A stretch of 64,000 nt of DNA from Lactiplantibacillus daoliensis (GCF_005405005.1 NZ_BJDH01000005.1:1-64000); one strand, 5' to 3'; counted from the first letter of the stretch, positions 35,795-43,026 are shown. Notes: generated from the sequence alone by a model not told the origin. Translations and numbers: made by a program.

Positions 35795-35830
35795 CCAGTG
35801 ATGACTCACTGGATATCAGTGAATGGGGGA
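35795..35830 (+). promoter_or_regulatory. Alternative hairpins next to the ribosome site
   Basis: CCAGTGA (35795-35801) can pair with TCACTGG (35806-35812) in a tight hairpin. The same TCACTG can instead pair with CAGTGA at 35817-35822, which directly abuts the ribosome site ATGGGGGA. The two hairpins exclude each other, the form expected of a translation switch. Function is inferred. Confidence 0.4.
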
Positions 35831-35837
35831 ACGCGCA

Positions 35838-36446
35838 ATGAGTGCGATTCGAGACGATTTAGCCAAGGCAATCAAGAACAAGACTCTCGTTGAGATCTAT
35901 GCAAAAGGAACCAACGAACAGTTTAGTGTCGGCTATGTCATGCAACAAGACGAAAAGTTTGTCTTAGTCGAAGCCATTAATGTTGACGGTGAGTTAGATG
36001 GATTGGTGGTCTTCCGGAAGGCTTCCTTAGCCAAAGTGATCGCTGCTTCAGATTATTTGAAGAGTATGACGACCATTATTAGTTTGGCGCAACAACGTGG
36101 GTATTATGACATTTGGAATACGGAACGACTTGTGTCCAAGTTTTTGAAGAAGGAAGCCGAGCACAAGCATTCATTGTTGAAGACCATGTTGAAGCTGGCT
36201 TTTAAGAAAGATCAAGTGATTCAGTTGTCAGGTCGTATTAAGAAACATGGCGATACTTATACTGGATTTATTCATAGTGAGCATAAAAAATATTTGGAAT
36301 TCAACTATGTGGATACGTTCGATCTAACGAAGCGCCCACAAATTGCTGTCCGGTATGCTGAGATTGACGAGGCTAGTTTCCATAGCTTTGAAACGTTTAA
36401 TATTACCGCTGTGATTGAAAGCTACATGCCAGGAGATTTTCATTAA
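35838..36446 (+). CDS. Protein of unknown function, two similar beta-rich halves
   Basis: A 202-residue soluble protein. ATG 35838 is seven bases after GGGGGA. Both halves show a short beta-barrel-like pattern: VEIYAKGTNEQFSVGYVMQQ..FVLVEAINVDGELDG in the first and VIQLSGRIKKHGDTYTGFIH..KYLEFNYVDTFDL in the second, with a helical Lys-rich linker (about 95-125). It resembles tandem Sm-like or SH3-like modules, but no family was recognised. The unusual leader with alternative hairpins suggests translational control. It sits 188 bases before the sensor kinase. Confidence 0.65.
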   Translation: MSAIRDDLAKAIKNKTLVEIYAKGTNEQFSVGYVMQQDEKFVLVEAINVDGELDGLVVFRKASLAKVIAASDYLKSMTTIISLAQQRGYYDIWNTERLVSKFLKKEAEHKHSLLKTMLKLAFKKDQVIQLSGRIKKHGDTYTGFIHSEHKKYLEFNYVDTFDLTKRPQIAVRYAEIDEASFHSFETFNITAVIESYMPGDFH

Positions 36447-36633
36447 GTTAACGTGAATTTTGAGTGCGCCAAGTTGGTTAAGCCCGCTTGTCGTTTTTAT
36501 ATGACCAAAATTGCACAATTTAAGCAAAGAAAGGCTTAAGTTTATTAAGTTTCTCCAGATGAAATATACAAATGGCGTTGATTTCGATACAATAAGAGTA
36601 TTGAACTATCGGTATACTGGGGAGGGGCGCACC

Positions 36634-37947
36634 ATCGTTTATGTGTATTGGTACATTGCGGCATTTGACCACTGTTATTCGGTTATGCTGGTGTTTATGT
36701 TACAGATCTTAATTAATCGAGAGTTACGACAACGGCGCGTCTACTTGACAGTTGCAATCATGACACTGTTTCTAACTGGTTTATACATGTGGTTTGACGA
36801 TTACTCGGATATTGCGACGTTTATTGTGAATATGGGTCTGTTGTGGTTTGTCCGCAACAAAAAATATTTTATTGTCACTAGTTTGACGGCGACCTTGGCC
36901 TATATTTTCTTCAGCTTTTTCGGTAATTTTGCAACTGAGACGGCGTTTCATTTGTTACACCTAGACGTGAATCAGTGGAGTGGTTGGCTGTTTGAACTGG
37001 TTGGCGAGACGGTTGTCACGGCTTGTATGTTGGCGGTGGCCATTAGTTTTCAAATTTTATACAAACGTCATCAGCGACAGTTTACGGATGGGGTTTTGTT
37101 AAATGTCGTGGTCAGTGCGCTAGCGGTCGTGGCGATTGCGTTCTTTGCAGTGGCAACTGCAGCGGATAACTATAACATTGGTTCTGGTTTCTTAGGAATC
37201 TTGATGATTATCTTGGTAGCCATTCTCATGATCAATGGTGGCACATTCATTTACTTATTTTATAGTTACACTATGCGAGTTCAAGCCCACCGGCAATCGT
37301 TGGAGCGAAAACAGTACGATATTTATGTCAGTAATTTAGAGAGTAGTTATCAGAATTTACGAAAATTTCGCCATGATTATCAAAATATTTTGTTGTCATT
37401 GGGTGAATACGTGCATGCTGCCGATAATCCAGCCTTGACGCATTATTTTGATGAAGTTGTGGATCAGTCTAAAACCAGTTTGACCCGTGATTTTGGCCAT
37501 TTTGATAATTTAGATCGGCTTAAAGATCGCTCGCTAAAAGCAATCATTCAAAACAAGTTTTCAGTTGCGCGGCAAGCGGGAATTCAAGTTCGACTGGAAG
37601 CGAGTGAACCAGTTGACGAATTAGCCATTGACCCGGTCACCCTGGCAAGGGTAAGCGGAATCTTGTTGGATAACGCCATTGAGGCGGTTACTGGTGAAAG
37701 TGATGGTCAAATTGCGGTCGCCGTTGTAAAATACCCTAAAATGGTTGAACTGATTTTCTCGAACTCATTGGCGACACCAATTAGTCGTCCAGCAGAATTG
37801 TTGACTGCTGGGCGAACGACTAAGGGAGCGGGTCATGGTCAAGGCTTAGCGACCGTGCGTGAATTACTGGATCCTTTGGAAAATGTGACCTATGAGTTAG
37901 GGACCGCGACCCGGTTTGAATTCATCATCAGTATTGAAAGTGAGTGA
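36634..37947 (+). CDS. Sensor histidine kinase, HPK10 (Agr/Pln) type
   Basis: A protein of about 437 residues. Six to seven N-terminal membrane segments (to about 210), then a short coiled stretch and the kinase core with FRHDYQN (phosphoacceptor His near 246), N-box GILLDNAIEA near 345 and G-box GHGQGLATV. This is the quorum-sensing HPK10 architecture. The start is uncertain: GGGGAGGGG at 36619-36627 points to ATC 36634 with six-base spacing, while in-frame GTG 36643 is too far and upstream ATG 36559 or TTG 36511 lack ribosome sites. It overlaps the response regulator gene by four bases. No peptide pheromone gene was found. Confidence 0.88.
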   Translation: MVYVYWYIAAFDHCYSVMLVFMLQILINRELRQRRVYLTVAIMTLFLTGLYMWFDDYSDIATFIVNMGLLWFVRNKKYFIVTSLTATLAYIFFSFFGNFATETAFHLLHLDVNQWSGWLFELVGETVVTACMLAVAISFQILYKRHQRQFTDGVLLNVVVSALAVVAIAFFAVATAADNYNIGSGFLGILMIILVAILMINGGTFIYLFYSYTMRVQAHRQSLERKQYDIYVSNLESSYQNLRKFRHDYQNILLSLGEYVHAADNPALTHYFDEVVDQSKTSLTRDFGHFDNLDRLKDRSLKAIIQNKFSVARQAGIQVRLEASEPVDELAIDPVTLARVSGILLDNAIEAVTGESDGQIAVAVVKYPKMVELIFSNSLATPISRPAELLTAGRTTKGAGHGQGLATVRELLDPLENVTYELGTATRFEFIISIESE

Positions 37948-38720
37948 GGGGCTTGTTAAAGACCTTTGTTGTAGAAGATGATCCAGAACAATTAGCAACT
38001 TTAAAAAAAATAATTACTAATCATATCATGATCAATGACTTTGACATGACGTTGGCCTTGGCGACTGATACTGCCCAGACATTATTGGATTATGTGAGTG
38101 CCAACACGGATACTGAAGGCCTATACTTTTTAGATATTGAATATGCTGGGCAGCAGCTAAATGGCCTTGAACTTGCCAGTAAGATTCGGGAGCAAGATGT
38201 GAACGCTAAGATTGTTTTTGTATCGACGCATGCCGAAATGGCCTTTTTAACGTTTGAACGGCGGATCGAACCGTTAGACTTTATCGTGAAAGATCTTGGT
38301 CAAGAAGCCGTGAAAGCTAAAGTTGAGAAAGACATCCGCATTGCCTATGAGCGATACAACAAGCAGGGCGTTGCCAACAAGGCCATGTTCTCCTATTCGA
38401 AGGGTGGACAATTATTTAATTTGCCACTGGCACAGGTGTTATTTATTGAAACGGGGACTAGTCGGAACAAGTTGGTGTTACATCTAACGGATCGAATCGT
38501 CCAGTACAATGGCAAAATTAGTGACGAAACAGTGGCGCATCCAGAACTATTTCGGGTGCATAAGAGTTTTTTGGTTAACCCGAAGATGCTCGTACGAGTG
38601 AATAAGCAAGATCAATTGGGCTATTTTGCAAATGGTGAAACAATTGATATTGCGATCCGTAAGATGCACGATTTATTGGCACTGATTAAGCAGTCGCAAC
38701 TGCCGGTTAAATTAAATTAG
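37944..38720 (+). CDS. LytTR-type response regulator
   Basis: A 258-residue protein. Receiver domain with acidic pair EDD (11-13), phosphoacceptor Asp64 in FLDIEY and Lys near 115, then a LytTR DNA-binding domain (about 140-250) with FRVHKSFLVN. Related to AgrA and PlnC. GTG 37944 overlaps the kinase stop (GTGA); TTG 37953 is an alternative, but its spacing to GAGGGG is too short. It should regulate direct-repeat promoters; its targets are not identified here. Confidence 0.92.
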   Translation: MRGLLKTFVVEDDPEQLATLKKIITNHIMINDFDMTLALATDTAQTLLDYVSANTDTEGLYFLDIEYAGQQLNGLELASKIREQDVNAKIVFVSTHAEMAFLTFERRIEPLDFIVKDLGQEAVKAKVEKDIRIAYERYNKQGVANKAMFSYSKGGQLFNLPLAQVLFIETGTSRNKLVLHLTDRIVQYNGKISDETVAHPELFRVHKSFLVNPKMLVRVNKQDQLGYFANGETIDIAIRKMHDLLALIKQSQLPVKLN

Positions 38721-38770
38721 TGACTCTTATGTAACAAAATCGTATAAGTGATATAAATTAAGTTAACGTT

Positions 38771-38804
38771 GGTGCAAGCTATTTTAGGCTTTGCACCTTT
38801 TTTG
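38771..38804 (+). terminator. Terminator after the two-component system
   Basis: A stem GGTGCAA/TTGCACC with an inner AGC/GCT extension and a T run. Confidence 0.9.
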
Positions 38805-38884
38805 TCTGTAAGTAAATCAACTCGACTATGATAGAATCATCAACTTGATTAGTCTTGGGGACTGATTAGGAGGGAGAGACGTTA

Positions 38885-39226
38885 ATGAAGCAATTTTGGT
38901 CGCTAACATTGATGATCCTCGCTGGATGCTTATTAATTCTAGGTTCGGAGTATAGTCTGCAAGGCGATAGTCACCGCTATCGCCACCATGTGACCGCTAC
39001 CATGACCTATGACGCAGCTAACCAGACTGCTACCATTAACGGTCGTACCAAGCATGGCGTAATCGTCACGGCGAAGGCGGGCAAAAACGTTCGTCAAGTG
39101 ATTTCAAATAAACAAAATGGTCTTTTTGCTTTAAAAATGGTGGTCAAGGATCAGTCAAAGGTGCTAGTGCAAGTCACTGGACTCAAAACAAAAACATTAA
39201 AAGTACCAGTAGCGTCAAAGCGTTAG
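38885..39226 (+). CDS. Small exported protein, probable lipoprotein
   Basis: A 113-residue protein. The N-terminal hydrophobic segment (6-22) includes ILAGC, a plausible lipobox with Cys15, although the hydrophobic run continues beyond it. The exported part (about 85 residues) is beta-rich and basic: TMTYDAANQTATINGRT, then KVLVQVTGLK. No family recognised. A strong AGGAGGGAG precedes the ATG. It follows the quorum-type two-component system and has its own terminator. Confidence 0.75.
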   Translation: MKQFWSLTLMILAGCLLILGSEYSLQGDSHRYRHHVTATMTYDAANQTATINGRTKHGVIVTAKAGKNVRQVISNKQNGLFALKMVVKDQSKVLVQVTGLKTKTLKVPVASKR

Positions 39227-39240
39227 AAAAGTGATGGGGT

Positions 39241-39274
39241 AGATCCGGCAGTCATGCTGCGGGTCTTTTTTTGC
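39241..39274 (+). terminator. Terminator
   Basis: A stem AGATCCGGCAG/CTGCGGGTCT followed by seven T. Confidence 0.9.
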
Positions 39275-39370
39275 TAAAAAAAGCTTAAGCTTGCGGGTGA
39301 TTGGTAGGCGGCGTGCCGTAAATAGCGTATGGTTAATTTGACTTTAAAAAAGGAGTCGTGAAAATAAACC

Positions 39371-39739
39371 ATGTTAGTCGTTAGCTTGATATTAGTCGTT
39401 GGTTTGATTGGTACCGGGATTTTACGTTTTCGTTATCATTATCGGTTATCAATGGGGACGATTACCGAAACGGCCTTCGCATGTTCGTTGTTGAATATCG
39501 GAGTCTTTTTGTTTTTTGTCTTACTGGGACAACTCTCGGGTTCTGTCGTGACCGAGGCGTTTTATTTGCCGGTGTATCGGCTATTGCAAGGTGGGCTGAT
39601 CCCACTGATTGGCTTAGGACTGTCAATCTATGGCATGGTTCGTGAAAAAGGACTGATGAATTGGTGGTTATTGCAATTTAATTTGTTATTTTTAATCTTT
39701 GACATTTTGTTAGTCTGGTTCGGCGGCTACGCAAACTGA
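39371..39739 (+). CDS. Small membrane protein of unknown function
   Basis: A 122-residue protein with four hydrophobic segments (about 1-18, 33-55, 66-87 and 95-118). No family recognised. The nearest ribosome site, AAAGGAG, is about 15 bases before the ATG, and a stop codon blocks any earlier in-frame start, so initiation may be weak or involve a folded spacer. Confidence 0.65.
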   Translation: MLVVSLILVVGLIGTGILRFRYHYRLSMGTITETAFACSLLNIGVFLFFVLLGQLSGSVVTEAFYLPVYRLLQGGLIPLIGLGLSIYGMVREKGLMNWWLLQFNLLFLIFDILLVWFGGYAN

Positions 39740-39819
39740 GTTTGATATTGAAAAAGACCGCCTTATAGCAGGAAATTTTTTGAAAATTAATTACAAAATT
39801 TATAACTTTGTTGATAATC

Positions 39820-39846
39820 TTCACACTTTCTTCACAATTATATAAT
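39820..39846 (+). promoter_or_regulatory. Promoter with TTCACA-N5-TTCACA direct repeat
   Basis: Two exact TTCACA copies start at 39820 and 39831, one helix turn apart, and TATAAT follows at 39841-39846. No normal -35 hexamer stands 17 bases upstream; the repeats occupy that zone. This is the layout of promoters activated by OmpR-family regulators such as PhoP (TT(A/C/T)ACA repeats) or CiaR. It drives the candidate small RNA downstream. Confidence 0.6.
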
Positions 39847-39852
39847 AGTATA

Positions 39853-39986
39853 TACATGTACCTAATAATTATACACTTGTTCATTTTACTCCCCCAAAGT
39901 GGATGAACGAGTAAGTACAATCCCCCATATTGTACTTAAACCTAACTCTTTGGCCCTACTGCGACAAGCGGTAGAGTCATTTTTTA
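39853..39986 (+). ncRNA. Candidate small RNA with twin CCCCCA-loop hairpins
   Basis: Hairpin 1 (39875-39912) has ACTTGTTCAT paired with ATGAACGAGT and a closing ACT/AGT around a 7-base loop CCCCCAA. Hairpin 2 (39913-39937) is a perfect 9-bp stem AAGTACAAT/ATTGTACTT around the 7-base loop CCCCCAT. Hairpin 3 (CTACTG/CGGTAG, 39956-39974) is followed by TTTTTT and acts as terminator. The start is set by the TATAAT at 39841, so the RNA would be about 134 bases. C-rich loops are typical of Gram-positive small RNAs that pair with ribosome sites. Structure is seen; transcription and function are inferred. Confidence 0.65.
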
Positions 39987-40017
39987 TACCCATTTGTGGC
40001 AAATAATTTTCAAAAAT

Positions 40018-40073
40018 AAAACGCTGCTATTGATAACCAAGACTTAGCTTGGTTACTTATAGCAGCTTTTTAA
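40018..40073. terminator. Bidirectional terminator
   Basis: A long stem (AAAACGCTGCTAT...ATAACCAAG against GCTTGGTTA...ATAGCAGCTTTTT). It serves the minus-strand lipoprotein gene. Confidence 0.9.
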
Positions 40074-40105
40074 TGAAATTGATTGGTAGAAAACTGTTTA
40101 TAAAA

Positions 40106-40663
40106 TTATTTGATACCGTATTCGGCATACCCTAATTGAATTTCTCCAGAAGACTTCATATTGTTGGGTGTACTTTCAAGGGCATCTTTTTCGGACATGC
40201 CGTTCTGTATCTTGTAGGCAACGGGGGACATACCATATTTGTTAATGAATCCAGTAAGTGTATTTTCATCCATTGAAATTGACGCGCCGTTAGTGCCTGT
40301 GGTGGGACTGGTGGCAGCAGATTCCGATGACTGGGCACTAGATGAACTGGCGACTACCGAGCTACTCTCAGAACTCGATTTGTTTGCTGCCATACTGGAT
40401 GAACTGTTTGCAGCAGACTCGCTTTCAGAATTTGCTTGAGCAGTGCTTGTCGATTTAGCGTGCGCCAAACTTTCAGAGTTCGCTTTTTGCTTAGAACTTG
40501 CCCTTATTTTACTCTCAGATGCAGCGCGAGCTTTTTTCTTCTTAGCTGCGATGATACCGCTTGATTTTGAGTTGGTTTTACTGGATTTGGAAGTGGTATT
40601 TCCACAAGCAGCAAGTGTCAATGACGCAAGCAGTGTCGTAGCGATGGTTAATCCTTTTTTCAT
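40106..40663 (-). CDS. Lipoprotein with Ser/Ala-rich linker
   Basis: A 185-residue protein. ATG 40663 follows GGAGG; in-frame codons farther upstream lack a site. Signal peptide with lipobox LAACG gives an N-terminal lipidated cysteine near residue 20. A long Ser/Lys/Ala-rich low-complexity linker (about 25-125) leads to a small C-terminal domain (SMDENTLTGFINKYGMSPVA..., about 130-185). The last part recalls short Gram-positive envelope modules of unknown function. Probably spans the wall while tethered to the membrane. Confidence 0.82.
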   Translation of the reverse strand: MKKGLTIATTLLASLTLAACGNTTSKSSKTNSKSSGIIAAKKKKARAASESKIRASSKQKANSESLAHAKSTSTAQANSESESAANSSSSMAANKSSSESSSVVASSSSAQSSESAATSPTTGTNGASISMDENTLTGFINKYGMSPVAYKIQNGMSEKDALESTPNNMKSSGEIQLGYAEYGIK

Positions 40664-40814
40664 TGTTAGTCCTCCAAGTAATATTCCGTACACAATAATT
40701 ATTATACAGATATTAGAATTAAATATAAGCCACAATTGGATTATATTTCACATATGCGAAATCGTGTAACTTGTTAATGGCTGCGGTAGAATTAAACAAA
40801 AGGGGTGAAATTGA

Positions 40815-41510
40815 ATGCAAGTTGTTGATCGAGGGCTGAGTTGGCTATGGCGTGTTGGATTACTCATTGGTTTAATCATCGGGATTGTCTTGCCGCCTAT
40901 GTTGTTACGGCTTGTGAATGAACTGAATGAAAATGAGGACTTTATTGGTTGGCAAATTGCGTTAGTAATTGTTTATTTCGCCATTTTTATTGTTGTAATT
41001 GTTGCAGCGGGGATGGCCTATCGACATTATAGTGGTGAAGTTCAATTGAAAAAATTACATCATCAAGATATTGCTTATGTTTTTGGTGGCTATCTGGCGA
41101 TTTTGGTGAGTGAGGGGCTTTTTCAACTGATCAATCATTTGATGTATCAACAGAGCCAGACCCAGAACAATGCGGCCATAAAAAGTTTGATGAGCGGCAG
41201 CCCAGTTGCCATGTGGATGATGGCGATTAGTGCAGTTTTTTTGACGCCAATCGTGGAAGAGCTAGTATTTCGTGGGGTATTAACGAATTTATTCTTTAAA
41301 CAGGAATGGTTAAAAATTGGTTTAAGTAGTCTGGTGTTTGGGAGTCTACATAGTAGCTCAACTTTACCAAGCTTTATGATTTACGTCACAATGGGACTGA
41401 TTTTAGCAATGGTCTATCGGTTTTCTGGAAAAATACAGGATTCAATTATTTTACATTTTTTAATTAATGCCGGTGCGATGAGTATTATGTTAATTAGTCT
41501 ATTAAATTAA
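40815..41510 (+). CDS. CPBP-family intramembrane protease
   Basis: A 231-residue protein with about seven membrane segments. The CAAX protease/bacteriocin-processing signature is complete: EELVFRG (Glu148, Glu149, Arg153), FGSLH near 171-175 and HFLIN near 218. In lactobacilli such proteins process or give immunity to bacteriocin peptides, but no bacteriocin gene is adjacent. AAAGGGGTG precedes the ATG. It is monocistronic. Confidence 0.93.
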   Translation: MQVVDRGLSWLWRVGLLIGLIIGIVLPPMLLRLVNELNENEDFIGWQIALVIVYFAIFIVVIVAAGMAYRHYSGEVQLKKLHHQDIAYVFGGYLAILVSEGLFQLINHLMYQQSQTQNNAAIKSLMSGSPVAMWMMAISAVFLTPIVEELVFRGVLTNLFFKQEWLKIGLSSLVFGSLHSSSTLPSFMIYVTMGLILAMVYRFSGKIQDSIILHFLINAGAMSIMLISLLN

Positions 41511-41543
41511 AAAATCACTCGCAAATTTTTGCGAGTGATTTTA
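41511..41543. terminator. Bidirectional terminator
   Basis: A stem AAAATCACTCGCAAA/TTTGCGAGTGATTTT between the convergent protease and regulator genes. Confidence 0.94.
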
Positions 41544-41544
41544 A

Positions 41545-42021
41545 TTATACTTCGGTACCAGTGTAGTCAATCTTTTTAGGATCGGCATTTTTTATCCGCT
41601 CAGAAGCAAAATTGACGGTATCACGGGCGTTGTCATAAGTCTTTTGATCCATACCAAGTAATTCCATACATGAATTAACATGGTTAAAGATGTCCGTTTT
41701 AGCGTCGATTGCTTTTTGTGAAAGTGAAATATTCACTTGGCGTTCATCAGTTTCATCACGATTACGTTCGACCCAGCCTTGCGTCTGCATCCGTTTGAGC
41801 AGCGGTGTTAAGGTTCCACTGTCCAAATTAACATGTGAGCCTAATTCGCGTACGGTCATTGGGCTGTTTTCCCAAAGGGCTAAAAGCGTAATGTACTGCG
41901 GATAGGTAAGCTTAAATGGCGCTAATGCCTCAGCGTAAAAATGGTTAAAACGCTTGTTAGCCGTATATAGGGCAAAACAAAGTTGATCGTCCAGTAAAAT
42001 ATTCTTGGTTGGAGTTGCCAT
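41545..42021 (-). CDS. ohrR: OhrR-type MarR repressor
   Basis: A 158-residue MarR-family regulator. LDDQLCFALYTANKRFNHFY matches the OhrR N-terminus, with the peroxide-sensing cysteine at exactly position 15 as in B. subtilis OhrR. The winged helix is around 55-100 (LGSHVNLDSGTLTPLLKRM) with the wing DETDERQVNISL. A second cysteine is in VNSCMELLG (about 122). Such proteins repress organic hydroperoxide resistance genes. No ohr gene is in the window next to it; it may control itself through the repeats at 42053-42104. GGAGG lies upstream of ATG 42021. Confidence 0.9.
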   Translation of the reverse strand: MATPTKNILLDDQLCFALYTANKRFNHFYAEALAPFKLTYPQYITLLALWENSPMTVRELGSHVNLDSGTLTPLLKRMQTQGWVERNRDETDERQVNISLSQKAIDAKTDIFNHVNSCMELLGMDQKTYDNARDTVNFASERIKNADPKKIDYTGTEV

Positions 42022-42052
42022 TAAACCAGCCTCCTTTTTCTTATTCTAGTAT

Positions 42053-42104
42053 ATTGTACGCAATTAATTAGGTGTTTGCAATATTTATTGCTTCTGGCAA
42101 TAAA
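42053..42104. promoter_or_regulatory. GCAAT/ATTGC half-site array, candidate OhrR operators
   Basis: Half-sites GCAAT or ATTGC occur at 42060, 42078, 42087 and 42097, with ATTG at 42053. TTTATTGC (42084-42091) and GCAATAAA (42097-42104) form a perfect palindrome with a 5-base centre. It lies 63-83 bases upstream of ohrR, as expected for autoregulation. Confidence 0.55.
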
Positions 42105-42241
42105 ATAATTAAACTAATCTGAAAAGAGTATTAATTTAATACGGTTAATGCGTTGTCAAAAAAACTTACTAACTGGGTCTTCATTAGATTGCGGTTGTGG
42201 CACTTTTCAAGTAAAATTAATGTTAACAGGGGGTTACAGAC

Positions 42242-42520
42242 ATGTTTTTAACAACTGGTGATTTGCAACGGTCACATATGATTAAATCGGTCGTATCAGC
42301 AACCGAGCACTTGATGTTTCAATCGGATGAAATTGATCAATTTGAGCGGTTTGATGGCTTGATTGAAAAGGTCAAGCAAGATTTGATGGACAAAGCTGAG
42401 GCGCAGGATGGCGATGGTCTGATTTATGTCAATTTCAATACTGAAATCGCACAAGTGAGTGTGGCGCCACGTTATCTAATCGTGACTGGCTATGGGACAA
42501 TCGTAAAACTTGCGGAATAG
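42242..42520 (+). CDS. Small protein of unknown function (YbjQ-like?)
   Basis: A 92-residue soluble protein. The pattern (FLTTGDLQRSHMIKSVVSAT..., DGLIYVNFNT, YLIVTGYGTIVKL) resembles YbjQ/DUF74 proteins, but the match is loose. AGGGGGTTACAG precedes the ATG. It has its own terminator and is divergent from ohrR, so the palindrome between them might act on both. Confidence 0.6.
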   Translation: MFLTTGDLQRSHMIKSVVSATEHLMFQSDEIDQFERFDGLIEKVKQDLMDKAEAQDGDGLIYVNFNTEIAQVSVAPRYLIVTGYGTIVKLAE

Positions 42521-42531
42521 TTGATCATAAA

Positions 42532-42573
42532 AATGCGCCAGTCAATCTGGGTAGGTGATTGGCTGGCGCATTA
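42532..42573 (+). terminator. Terminator
   Basis: A stem AATGCGCCAGTCAATC/GATTGGCTGGCGCATT with a 9-base loop, just after the 42242 gene. Confidence 0.88.
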
Positions 42574-42620
42574 ATTGTCATTGAAGATGAGTGCAATCGG
42601 AATGTTGCGATGATAGTATA

Positions 42621-42663
42621 AAAAAAGTAATTCCGAGGTTTTGCCCATCGCAATTACTTTTTT
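42621..42663 (-). terminator. Terminator of the minus-strand tRNA-His
   Basis: A stem AAAAAAGTAATT/AATTACTTTTTT with a T run, 18 bases beyond the 3' end of tRNA-His. Confidence 0.88.
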
Positions 42664-42680
42664 ATCCGAGTGACTACTTA

Positions 42681-42755
42681 GGGCGGTATGTGGGAATCGA
42701 ACCCACGCGTGCCGGAGCCACAATCCGGTGCGTTAACCACTTCGCCAATACCGCC
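42681..42755 (-). tRNA. tRNA-His (GTG), second copy
   Basis: Identical in sequence to the copy at 160-233, including the extra 5' G. Its promoter is probably the minus-strand TATACT at 42787-42792, which is preceded by TG. Confidence 0.95.
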
Positions 42756-42886
42756 AGCAAGGTTGTTCAAATAACCAACAGAATCTAGTATACACTAAAA
42801 TGTCGTGTTGTAACCCAATTCTGATGAATTTTCTGCAAATAAGTTGCTAAAAATAGAAAAAGGTTTATTTTTAACCCGACTTTCGC

Positions 42887-42892
42887 TATAAT
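42887..42892 (+). promoter_or_regulatory. -10 element of tRNA-Leu
   Basis: TATAAT lies 23 bases before tRNA-Leu. No good -35 hexamer was seen. Confidence 0.55.
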
Positions 42893-42915
42893 TAATTGTG
42901 TTGTTAAAAACCATT

Positions 42916-42999
42916 GCCCCAGTGGCGGAACTGGCAGACGCGCAGCGTTCAGGTCGCTGTATTGGCAACAATGTACAGGTTCGAATCCTGCCTGGGGCA
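42916..42999 (+). tRNA. tRNA-Leu (CAG)
   Basis: Acceptor GCCCCAG pairs with CTGGGGC, the anticodon is CAG, and a long variable arm (TGTATTGGCAACAATGTA) marks class II. CCA is not encoded. It stands alone with its own terminator. Confidence 0.95.
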
Positions 43000-43026
43000 T
43001 AAAAGGTCACATTACGTGAAATTTTA

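Noticed and set aside
39348-39400. Possible leader peptide starting at the GTG after AAAGGAG before the 39371 gene
   Set aside because: The GTG is only 2 bases from the ribosome site and the 8-codon frame has no supporting feature.
40239-40769. Long open frames on the plus strand over the lipoprotein gene
   Set aside because: They mirror the Ser/Ala-rich low-complexity coding region on the minus strand, have no ribosome site and no family likeness.
42785-43010. Two overlapping minus-strand open frames of 71 codons
   Set aside because: They cover tRNA-Leu and its promoter and have no ribosome site; shadow frames.
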